Assembly: GCA_035079385.1 (NCBI GenBank) | Contig: JAVHKY010000012.1 | Coordinates: forward strand, 3,578,501 to 3,642,500 | Length of the DNA: 64,000 nucleotides | Direction: 5' to 3' | DNA from: Aspidiotus rigidus | Lineage: Eukaryota > Arthropoda > Insecta > Hemiptera > Diaspididae | Position numbers and translations under genes: made by a program | The notes under the pieces: generated by a model | What the model was told of the DNA's origin: nothing | Seen by the model: the letters and a program-made list of their open reading frames with translations, nothing else | Database searches by the model: none | Shown here: positions 22,331 through 30,559 of the stretch, piece by piece | Layout: each line of letters begins with the position of its first letter | Numbering within the stretch: position 1 is the stretch's first letter

Positions 22331-23083
22331 CACCCTTCATTCAATTTCTTATAACTATGGGAAATCACGTGCAAAATTCGTTATTTGCATTTTCCTAGAT
22401 AATGAAAAGTAAAATTACCAACTAAAAAGGTTCTCCATCAACGTTACGCTTCAAAACTCATTCCAGTTGGAGTGAAACAAACTCTGGTATAGAAGCCGAA
22501 ATGTTTCCTTGAGAGACACCTCATTAAATATGCTTGCTTCATTTCAGAAGCTAACTAGCTGACCCGCGCTTACAAGCTTTGAGCTCGTTTGCCTCTCTTG
22601 TAATATTTCATCGACCATATTGATTTGATTCTACCGATCCTATCGACTTAGTCACACGATGACGTCGAAGTAAGGTCTTTCACCACCAGTATTTTTCAAC
22701 CTAGTTTAAACCTAGTATTCTGTATGGTAGGCCAACTCCTTCCGCTCGTTCGCCCCATTCTGAGCTTGTACTTCTGGCTAAGTGGCTGGCTCACTCGCTT
22801 CGTTCGTTCGCCTCATTCTTAGCCTGGTATAGGTTTAGTAGACTGGCCTCACCTTCTCTCTTTCCATCTATAGTTATCACGTAGTATTACAGGAAAACTT
22901 AGAAAGTAGCAAAAATCGAAAATTCTTCAATCGCCAAAAGTGAAGCCTAGTATTCTCCATGTGGGACCTAGTCTAGTGGGCAGGATGGGATAGCTAGCTC
23001 GACATACCGTACAAGAAGATCAGTAGTACTCTAAGCCTAGTGCTAAGGCTGAAATTTTTTCATGCCCATACAATAGGTCAAGG

Positions 23084-23095
23084 TCATTGAAGACT
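23084..23095. repeat. Left target-site duplication of PLE-A
   Basis: GTCATTGAAGAC, identical to 26036-26047, immediately outside the element. Confidence 0.85.
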
Positions 23096-23273
23096 GAAAA
23101 AGGGTTTTCCAATTGTACAAATCTACTTTATTAGTTGCTTTTACAAGAGTACTTTCGGGTGTTATCCCACTCTTGTAAAAGCAACTAATAAAGTAGATTT
23201 GTACAATTGGAAAACCCTTTTTCAATATCAGTGCTCTACTTACACCTCACTCACTCATTATGAGTTCCGATAA
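23096..23273 (+). repeat. PLE-A 5' terminal repeat, inverted-direct hairpin
   Basis: The left arm (AAAAGGGTTTTCCAATTGTA ... GCTTTTACAAGAG) and right arm (CTCTTGTAAAAGC ... CAATTGGAAAACCCTTTTT) are nearly perfect complements of about 60 bp. They are separated by about 20 nt (TACTTTCGGGTGTTATCCCA), which is itself the reverse of hammerhead stem II/GAAA sequence. The direct part begins within 3 nt of the predicted ribozyme cleavage position. Confidence 0.85.
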
Positions 23274-23679
23274 TAGCACACCAGACATGGTAAACGTGGT
23301 TTTTAAGTTTCTGAAGACCAAGGTCAAACTAAGAGTCACACATGTGAAGATTTGGTTCAATAACGAATGCTTGAGACGAGGCATTACTCCCAAGTATGCG
23401 ACTATCCGGCTACCAGGAAACAGCGCAGCAGTGAAACGCACCAAGATGCAAGCCGAAAGATTGCGAGTGAAGAACGAAATTGGTGAACACTACAAGAAAA
23501 TCAAAAGGCTGAATGGTTTACTGTATGATCAATATTTCCATCTGTCAAGGTTACTATATCCGTTAGAATTCAAAGAAATGATGTTCGAAAAAGGTGAAAG
23601 GGGAAGAAAGGAGAAGACTATGTGGAAAAACGAGTGGAAGCCCAAACAAAACAGATCAAGAAGAAGCTTGCTGAACTGA
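23260..23679 (+). CDS. PLE-A N-terminal reading frame
   Basis: 139 residues from ATG 23260 (MSSDNSTPDM...). It is basic and helical with many Lys and Arg residues, and corresponds to the N-terminal region that precedes the RT in the fused 776-codon frame of the PLE at 46480-48810. The start codon lies inside the terminal repeat: the 3' repeat ends with the same ATGAGTTCCGATAA. It overlaps the RT frame by 82 nt in the -1 relation, so it is either joined by frameshifting or separated by a one-base indel. The role of this region in PLEs is poorly known; nucleic-acid binding is plausible from its charge (inference). Confidence 0.7.
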   Translation: MSSDNSTPDMVNVVFKFLKTKVKLRVTHVKIWFNNECLRRGITPKYATIRLPGNSAAVKRTKMQAERLRVKNEIGEHYKKIKRLNGLLYDQYFHLSRLLYPLEFKEMMFEKGERGRKEKTMWKNEWKPKQNRSRRSLLN

Positions 23680-25676
23680 CCCGGAAGAAAGAAGAAAGAA
23701 AGGAAGAGACAGCGAGAGTTGATCACAAATTTGCTCCCAGAACCGAGAACCTATCAAGCGTCACCTTCACAGAAGAAGAAAGAAGACTGCTGGACAAAGG
23801 TATCAAGTACGTGCAGCCAGAGAGGCTGAACCAGTGTAGGCTTGAAAGCATGGCCATTTGCTGCGAACAAGTAATCCAAACCATGGAACACGAAGTGAGA
23901 CCAGAAGCCCGGACCAAAATTGGGAAAGTGCTGTTGGACATCAAAGAGGATATGTGCCGAACCTATGACAGAACGCAAGTAATGCAGAGGAAGGTCACAA
24001 ATCTACAAAAGAAGATCCGACAGAACAACTTGATTTTGACAAAGGCGGACAAGGGCAACACGGTAGTGGTAATGGAGAAGGGGGACTACACCCAAAAAGT
24101 GGAGTCGTACATCGCAGCTAATGGATACCAAGAGCTGGCAAGGGACCCAACACGGAAATACCAAGATGACCTGAAAGCAATGTTGAAACGGAACAATGTA
24201 CCCGGCAATGGAAGGACGCTTGAGATGAACCCGGTTGCACCAAAACTCAAGGGGCTAGTAAGACTCCACAAAGCGAACCGTCCGATGAGACCCCTGGTCA
24301 ACAGCATTCAATCACCATGCTATAAGATAGCAAAGATCGTAGCCACATTCCTGAAAGAAAACTACCAGTTTGCACCCAGACGAAGTATCAGAAACAACGG
24401 AGAGCTGATTGAGCAACTGGACAAGTTGGAAGTCAGGAGTAACGACAAGCTGATATCCTTTGATGTGACTAATATGTTTGGTACCATACCAACGGAGGAA
24501 CTTCTCACCCTGCTCAAAAACAACAGATACCATGGGAACGCAGATGGGCCGAAGTACGCCAACATGGTGGAAGAGATCTTGAGCCAGAACTACTGCCGCT
24601 TCAATAACAGGTTCTACAGTCAGGAAAGGGGACTTGCGATGGGATCACCGCTGTCACCAATACTGGCGGAGATATTCATGAATGACATGGAAAACAAGAT
24701 ATTAAAGGGCGGCAAATTCAGAAACTCGATCAAACACTGGGCGAGATATGTAGATGATATCCTAATTGTGTGGTCAGGCACTGATAGGCAGGTGGATCTA
24801 TTCCTTTCAGAAATGAACGCGATGAATGAGAGCATCAAATTCACAGTGGAAAAAGGCAATGAGACCATCAACTATTTGGACCTTACACTCACAATAGAGA
24901 ACAATAGGATAGAATACAAAATCTATAGGAAGCCGACGCATACTGACACCATCATCCCAAATGACTCCTACCACCACCCTAGGCACAAGTTAGCGGCAAT
25001 CCAGAACTACTGCTATCGGGCAATTTCTATCCTCAAGAACAACGAAGAGAAGAGGAAAGAGATCGAGATAGTAAAGCAGATCGCAGAAGCCAATGGCTAC
25101 CGCAGAAGTGTGGTGGATGGAGTCGTTGGGAAAATGGAAACGAAGAAAGAAACCCATGAGAGCATAGTGAGAAAGTACTCCGGATCGATACCATATATAG
25201 GAAAGTACACAAACAAGGTGATAAAGGCGTTCAATGGCTACAATGTAAATGTTGGGATCCAGAATAACCAACCCATGGTTAAGAAAATCAGCAATGACCA
25301 GACGGAACAAAAGGACAAGGAAAGCTTGAGCGGAGTGTACAAGCTCAGTTGTGAACAGTGTGAGGGGATCTACATCGGTGAGACTGGGAGAAAGTTTGAG
25401 ATCAGGAAGAAGGAGCACAAAACGTCGAGGGAGAAAGAAGATGGCAAGTCACTGTTTGGGAAACACTGTAACGAGGAAAACCACGATGGAGAGGGAATAT
25501 TTGAAGTCATACACGTAGAAAATCGCACAAAGAGAAGAAAACTCTGGGAACAAATGGAGATTGCAAAAGCCACGAGGAAGAAAGCCTGCCTCTTGAACAA
25601 TGTAATCACATTTGACAGCGAAAAATTATTCGGCCTGGTGATTGGACGAGAGAAGAAGAACGGAACCAACCAATGA
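23598..25676 (+). CDS. PLE-A reverse transcriptase with C-terminal GIY-YIG endonuclease
   Basis: The frame is open from 23598 to the stop at 25674-25676; about 684 residues from GTG 23622. The first ATG lies well inside the conserved region, so the frame lacks a good start of its own. Residues counted from 23622: PLE hallmark KADKGNTVVVM at ~140; PKLKGLVRLHK and RPLVNSIQSP at ~208-225; catalytic motif A ISFDVTNMF at ~276; MGSPLSPILAEIFM at ~339; catalytic YVDDIL at ~376; KFTVEKGNETINYLDL thumb-side block at ~410. The GIY-YIG domain starts at ~571 (GVYKLSCEQCEGIYIGETGRKFEIR), with HKTSREKE, SLFGKHCNEENHDG and the downstream acidic residues of the fold. All key catalytic residues are present. 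Intact apart from the missing in-frame N-terminus. Confidence 0.9.
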   Translation, partial: KGKKGEDYVEKRVEAQTKQIKKKLAELTRKKEERKEETARVDHKFAPRTENLSSVTFTEEERRLLDKGIKYVQPERLNQCRLESMAICCEQVIQTMEHEVRPEARTKIGKVLLDIKEDMCRTYDRTQVMQRKVTNLQKKIRQNNLILTKADKGNTVVVMEKGDYTQKVESYIAANGYQELARDPTRKYQDDLKAMLKRNNVPGNGRTLEMNPVAPKLKGLVRLHKANRPMRPLVNSIQSPCYKIAKIVATFLKENYQFAPRRSIRNNGELIEQLDKLEVRSNDKLISFDVTNMFGTIPTEELLTLLKNNRYHGNADGPKYANMVEEILSQNYCRFNNRFYSQERGLAMGSPLSPILAEIFMNDMENKILKGGKFRNSIKHWARYVDDILIVWSGTDRQVDLFLSEMNAMNESIKFTVEKGNETINYLDLTLTIENNRIEYKIYRKPTHTDTIIPNDSYHHPRHKLAAIQNYCYRAISILKNNEEKRKEIEIVKQIAEANGYRRSVVDGVVGKMETKKETHESIVRKYSGSIPYIGKYTNKVIKAFNGYNVNVGIQNNQPMVKKISNDQTEQKDKESLSGVYKLSCEQCEGIYIGETGRKFEIRKKEHKTSREKEDGKSLFGKHCNEENHDGEGIFEVIHVENRTKRRKLWEQMEIAKATRKKACLLNNVITFDSEKLFGLVIGREKKNGTNQ

Positions 25677-25891
25677 GACGGCAAGAATCCAGGTAGCCAA
25701 TAGAAACGCAGCATTTAGGACAAAAGATTGAACCAATCACGAAGCAGTATGTTTTAGCCAATAAGAACACAATGTCATATTATTACAAGAATAAGTTTCT
25801 AAAAAGTGAACCAATCACAATACAGCATTGTTATAGCCAATAAGATCACAGTGTTATACTATAAAAACTCATGGTTAAGGCCTTGTTCTCC

Positions 25892-25948
25892 AGTTGCGAC
25901 ACAACTGATGATGGGATAACACCCGAAAGTACTCTTGTAAAAGCAACT
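25892..25948 (+). ncRNA. Type I hammerhead ribozyme in the PLE-A 3' terminal repeat
   Basis: Stem I: AGTTGC (25892-25897) pairs with GCAACT (25943-25948), and ACAA (25901-25904) with TTGT (25935-25938), around an internal loop. Core CTGATGA is at 25905-25911. Stem II is GGG-ATAACA-CCC with one unpaired T at its base. GAAA is at 25925-25928. Stem III is the self-complementary AGTACT (25928-25933). Predicted cleavage follows C25934. A minimal palindromic stem III is the pattern known for PLE and retrozyme hammerheads, which are thought to act best as dimers. All canonical core residues are present. Confidence 0.85.
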
Positions 25949-26035
25949 AATAAAGTAGATTTGTACAATTGGAAAACCCTTTTTCAATATCAGTGCTCTA
26001 CTTACACCTCACTCACTCATTATGAGTTCCGATAA

Positions 26036-26047
26036 GTCATTGAAGAC
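26036..26047. repeat. Right target-site duplication of PLE-A
   Basis: GTCATTGAAGAC, identical to 23084-23095. Confidence 0.85.
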
Positions 26048-26239
26048 GTCATCAAGCGTGACAAAAAAAAATGTAACAATTTGTCGGGGCGGCTTTTCTA
26101 GGAGTGCTCCCAGTCAAAAAACCGCGACGGTTCTTCGAGACGGTTTTTCCAAGAATAGTTCCTGTCTCATAACTAAGCATAATAATGTACAATACAAAAG
26201 AATTCGATCTATCCAATCTCCATTCAGGATAACATTTCA

Positions 26240-26940
26240 TTCTTCGGTATGAAAAACTCCGCTCCCATCATACTCACTACCGAACTTGCTAAATTCACCG
26301 GCCTCCCCCTCCTCACTCGCTTCTTTCCTCCCCAAAAATTCATTACACATTTTGATTCTCTCTCAACCTGAATTGCTATCCGTTATCCTACCAATCCTAT
26401 TGTCCAACAAATCCTTCTTTCTACACTCGATAAATTCTTCCGCCTACACTCCATCTCTTTTCTATGGATACCCGGACACATTGACCTTACGGAATATGAC
26501 GTAATGGACCTTGCCATAAACCAGTCGGCGCGTTCGCCTTCCCTAACAAATCCTCCACCTGGTATGATCTCAAATCAATAATTCTCCTATCATCCTCTCC
26601 TCCTTGCTTGGGCTCTGGTCCTCTTTATTCTCCAACAAGCACCGATCAGTTGAACAAGCACCATTTCCTGGTCTATTTCGTCCCTACCCGAAGAAGTCAT
26701 GCAAACCATCTCAGAATTTACGCCTTTTCTCCCTTCATGTCTATGCCGCAATATGATGATCTATATCCGTTCGACACTTCTTCTTTATCCCAGTTCCCAA
26801 AACCACCCGGCTCTACTATTCTGTCTCTCCTTGCATCACAAACTCCCTTCAAATCAAAGAATCATCAGCGAAATCCATTAGCACGACGAACTAGGTCCCA
26901 GATCCACTTATTTTTACAACACTACATAGAATTCATATAT
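26240..26940 (+). pseudogene. Non-LTR retrotransposon fragment (RNase H and 3' region)
   Basis: Translation gives a diverged RNase H segment (LLSTLDKFFRLHSISFLWIP, followed by GHIDLTEYDVMDLAINQSA, about 26410-26530). This is the conserved WIPGH block that ends non-LTR RNase H domains. It is followed by a C-terminal region matching those at 30100-30480 and 53866-54060 (minus). No start, several frame breaks. Confidence 0.65.
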
Positions 26941-27139
26941 TTATCTTGATTGTTCTCATTTTTCCATAATTCTAAATGCAGTTGCAAGACTCGTTAATGT
27001 CATGCAAAAGAAAACAAAAAGTTTCTGAACCGAATGGGATTCTTGGACGGAGAAAATTTTGAATAACTTGTGGTGCTTTTTTAGAAGGAAACTTTGATAG
27101 TTAGATTTATTCCTTTTAATGTTAGGATATCGAAAAAAA

Positions 27140-28065
27140 TATTCCAATGGAGGACAATTACTAACTACCCTATCTCACACGTTAGAACCACTAAAGTTCT
27201 TGGCCTTAATTTCCACAACCTTCACTCTTAAATCTCCCACATCAAACTAACAAAATCAAAATGCATTCGAGCACTCAATGTCCTGCAATTCCTTTCTACC
27301 CATGAAGATTGTAACCGAAAAATCCTCTTCCACCTCTACCAAAGCTTAATCCGATCCATCCTCGATTACAGCTCATCCATTTACGGTCTCGCCCCTCCCC
27401 CCCTCTCATTGAAAACTACTCGACACTGTCCCAAATTCTGCACTTAGAATTGCTACTGGAGCATTCCGAACCAGTCCCGCTGAAAGCCTCTGTGCAGACA
27501 CTGATTCCCCCCCCCACTTTATTATCGACGCCTCAAACTGACAACCAACACCCTCACAACTATCCTGCAATATCCTCAAATCCCGTCCACCATCGTATAT
27601 TCCAGCCTCACTACAACCAAAACTCCATGACCAATCTACGTTCCAATCGCGAACTCCAATTTGTACGCCTCCTCAAGTTCCATTGTTTTGACCACATCGT
27701 TCCCTGAACCTCCTTTGTAGCTCTTTAGTCCACCCTAAATCATTCGCGACCTAAAACGCCTCCCTAGTCTCTCAACTTCTTTTGAAGAATACCAGGCACA
27801 GTTTAACAAACTTCTTAAAACCTTTCACAACTTGATGCTATGTTTCACCGATGGATCTAAACATCAAAACAAAACCAGCTTCGCATACTCAATAGGTCAC
27901 ATCATCGTCTCTCACGGACACCGCAACACCGTATCCAATCTGTAGCTGTTAGAACACATCCTCACCAGGCTACTCTCCTGTCTTCACCTTAACCCATTCT
28001 TGGTCATTTCCGACTCCCCATTATCAATAGAATCAATGCGGTTTCTCAATTTATGACCAGATATA
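27140..28065 (+). pseudogene. Non-LTR retrotransposon, RT thumb and RNase H, interrupted (5' portion)
   Basis: Damaged translation shows TKVLGLNFHNLHS, HIKLTKSKCIRALNVLQFLS, CNRKILFHLYQSLIRSILDY and SSSIYGLAPP (RT C-terminal region, about 27180-27400). An RNase H start follows: LMLCFTDGSKHQNKTSFAYS at about 27830-27890, then LVISDSPLSIESM near 28005-28045. At 28066 a PLE fragment interrupts it; the RNase H resumes at 29883. Confidence 0.75.
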
Positions 28066-28139
28066 CCAGACGAAGTCATACTCAAGCGAGTAATTCAATC
28101 GGAGTAATTTACAAAATTTAGCCACAGAATTTTAACGAT

Positions 28140-28185
28140 GCCGGAGCGCTTTCGATTAAACAATCATTGTCAACGGGGACTGGAA
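28140..28185 (-). ncRNA. Variant hammerhead at the nested PLE 3' end
   Basis: Minus strand: CCG / TTGACAA / T-GATT-GTTT-AATC / GAAA with palindrome AGCGCT / C / CGG. Stem I is CCG-CGG, stem II GATT-AATC, stem III AGCGCT. The core is UUGACAA instead of CUGANGA: both position 3 (C to U) and position 8 (G to A) are changed, which keeps Watson-Crick pairing of the 3-8 tertiary pair. Confidence 0.55.
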
Positions 28186-28231
28186 AGCGACTGAACTAAC
28201 TCCGGCTGTAAACTAGAAACATACGAGGAAA

Positions 28232-28600
28232 TCAGGATTGAACCAGCGAGTCATCACGACGTGAATCATACTCGTAAACTAGTTCAATCAACCCCTCATC
28301 AGGTATGTACCTGTTGAGCACATTAAGGTCGTCGTTATTTAAATGACGGATTATTTCGATGTTTTCTAACGCTTTTCGCTTCGAATACGCGTTTTCTCTA
28401 TAGAGGAGGACCTCGGACCCCTCTTTAATGCTATGGCCGCTAGTGATTAGATGGTCCGCAAACGCCGATTCACCTATATTCTTCTTTTCCCACGCCTTCC
28501 TATGTTCAGCGATTCTAATTTTCAACTGACGGCCTGTCTCGCCAATATAAATTCCGTTACAATCCTTACACTGAACTTTATACACACCACTCCTCTCGGC
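28232..28600 (-). pseudogene. GIY-YIG endonuclease domain of the nested PLE
   Basis: About 117 residues on the minus strand: VQCKDCNGIYIGETGRQLKI, RIAEHRKAWEKKNIGESAFA, DHLITSGHSIKEGSEVLLYR, ending about 45 bp before the variant hammerhead. The RT frame upstream runs into this region in a different frame, so a single indel at about 28585-28600 separates the two. The domain itself has the conserved GIY..YIGE, Arg and His elements. Confidence 0.85.
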
Positions 28601-29793
28601 AGTTGGATGGGGTCTTTTAGCCTAACCAATAAACTTTTTATGGTATTAGGGTCGTAATACACAGGCCGAAATCCGAAGGGGCGTAGGACACGACTCAATT
28701 GAGATGAAAACTGCCCCAAGAACGGAAGCCTTATCCAACGCTCTCTACTGTTTAGGGCCGTATTGCGGGGGAGGGAGTTGGTGGAATCGAGGCATTTTCG
28801 AGTAACTTTCCTTTGGATCATAAGGTAGATGTCCAAGTTCACTTCATTCACTCTGGCCAAGTGCTTTATAGTTAATACCTCTTTTTGGAAGGCTGACTGA
28901 TTGAGAGGAGTACTAGTCAGTCGATGGATTAGGCTGTTAAATCCAGCATATTTATGGGCTACAGGGCAGAAAGATTTGCCGTGGACAGTAATATCGGTCG
29001 CAGTATCTTTCCTGTATATGGCGAATTCATGGATACCATCTCTATTATAGATCGTCAAAACCAAGTAATTAATAGATGCGCCACCGATTTCTAAAGTAAA
29101 TTTTATAGAAGGATATTGATTATTTAGATACTGGAGAAACTCCAAAAGGAGCTCTCGGGGACCAGTCCACGTACACAACACATCGTCGACATACCTGTGC
29201 CAATAATAAATCTGATCTAAATACGCACTGCCAGAGGAGAACAAATCGAGCTCAAACTTAGACATAAAGACCTCCGAAATGAGAGAACCCAAAGGAGAAC
29301 CGATGGGTATTCCAACCTCTTCAGGAAACTCAAAAAACTTGTTATCGAATTTGCAATAATTGGGAGACCAACAAATATTGAGGAGATTGAAAAATTCACC
29401 CAATTCTTCTTGGCGAACATTTGTTTGAATCAAAAGGTCTCCCATATGTTGCATGGCGGTTGCTCTGGGGATATTGGGGAACAGGCCGACCCCATCAAAT
29501 GAACACAGGGTAGATCCCAGCGGAAGAATATTATCCTTAAGCCTATCAGCCAAGGAGACCGAATTTTTCACCGAGTAAGGTGACTCATGGTCAACTCTCG
29601 ATTTAAACCATCGGTCCAAAAATTTCGCCAGAGCGTACGTGGGGGAGGACACAAAGGATACGACCGGACGCATCGGGTTATCTTTTTTATGGACTTTTGG
29701 TAGCCCGTACAAGAGGGGAGGCACAGGGTTGGGCTTCAGGAGCAATCTTTTTATCGAGGGAGTTTTAATAATAAATTCACACTCGTTTATCAC
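28590..29793 (-). pseudogene. PLE reverse transcriptase, 5'-truncated
   Basis: Begins at INECEFIIKTP (29793), equivalent to residue ~255 of the intact PLE at 46480-48810. It carries LYGLPKVHKKDNPMRPVVSF, CSFDGVGLFPNIP (the motif A region, with Gly for the usual Val), VGIPIGSPLGSLISE and the catalytic YVDDVL. The order continues to FRPVYYDPNTIKSLLVRLKD before a frameshift into the GIY-YIG domain. The N-terminal third, with the KADKGN block, is missing, so it is inactive. Confidence 0.85.
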
Positions 29794-29882
29794 CGAAAGC
29801 GCTCCGGCATCGTTAAAATTCTGTGGCTAAATTTTGTAAATTACTCCGATTGAATTACTCGCTTGAGTATGACTTCGTCTGG

Positions 29883-30545
29883 TCCCCATTATCACTTGAC
29901 GCTACATCCCACAACATCTCTTCCTATCCATTCAAAAATCGTATACACACTCTCATTGCCACCTTTCGCACCATCCCCATCCCGTTCTTCTTAATCTGGG
30001 TACCTGGTCACAAGGGTACTCCAGGAAACTAAAAATGCCGACAAAGCAGCCAAATTGGCAACTCATGACCTATCAGTCATCCGCTCCTTCCACCCCTCGC
30101 GCTCCAGATCTCTCCAAACATATCAACAAATCCATCATTCAAGCATGGTTTACTCATAGGGTCATCACACTCAAACAAGCTAGCCCAATGAGAAATATTC
30201 CCATCCCACGGGAATCTTCAAATCTGTTAACACAAGTCATCACTCGTCTCAGAATTAGCCGCACCAGACTCACACCATCTCATCTAATGCCTCTCTCACG
30301 CCCTCAGTGCGAATCTACCCCGGCCTATCCGTTCAACACATCTTCTGCTGCCTCAACTCAACCCAACTCCGCATTTCCTTATCTGTCCCTCACAACCATG
30401 CAGACGCACTATCAGATGACTCCCCTCCATCCCCAACATATACACAACTTCCTACAACAAGCAAACTTCCTCTCACGCATCTAAACACAATTTCGCCGAG
30501 CTCATAGCCCTGAAAGTAGGTTGCTAGCAGCTCATAAATTAATTT
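29883..30545 (+). pseudogene. Non-LTR retrotransposon, RNase H end and 3' region (3' portion)
   Basis: Continues the RNase H interrupted at 28065: HTLIATFRTIPIPFFLIWVP and GHKGTPGN at 29948-30030, then a C-terminal region with the VQHIFCCLNSTQLRISLSVP block near 30320-30380. The 3' end resembles the minus-strand ends at 33500 and 53830 (GAGCTCATAGCCCTGAAA), followed by an A/T-rich tail at about 30535-30555. Confidence 0.75.
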
Positions 30546-30559
30546 AAATAAAAAAGGAG

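Larger units (their letters stand above)
23096..26035 (+). mobile_element. PLE-A: structurally complete Penelope-like retroelement
   Basis: A 2.94-kb element between perfect 12-bp target duplications (23084-23095 and 26036-26047). The 5' end is a hairpin made of an inverted partial terminal repeat (about 23096-23169) followed by a direct partial one (about 23170-23273). The 3' end is a full terminal repeat (about 25880-26035) that includes a hammerhead ribozyme. The body encodes an N-terminal basic region, the PLE RT and a GIY-YIG nuclease. This partial-LTR plus inverted-piece architecture is characteristic of Penelope elements. The one defect is a frame change between 23598 and 23679. PLEs use the GIY-YIG nuclease to nick the target and RT to copy their RNA. 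Confidence 0.93.
28066..29882 (-). mobile_element. Nested 5'-truncated PLE with inverted terminal arms
   Basis: A PLE fragment on the minus strand splits a plus-strand non-LTR element inside its RNase H domain. It is bounded by inverted arms of about 89 bp (28066-28154 and 29795-29882), each running from CCAGACGAAGTCATACTC to AGCGCTTTCG. This parallels the inverted-piece architecture of PLE-A: a piece of the 3' end has been placed inverted at the 5' truncation point. Confidence 0.8.

Noticed and set aside
23043..23225. 60-codon minus-strand frame over the PLE-A 5' end
   Set aside because: It covers the inverted-direct terminal hairpin, which explains the open frame.
25330..25676. GIY-YIG domain as a free homing endonuclease or group I intron gene
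   Set aside because: It is fused in frame to a PLE reverse transcriptase and sits in a PLE with terminal repeats; this is the standard PLE nuclease.
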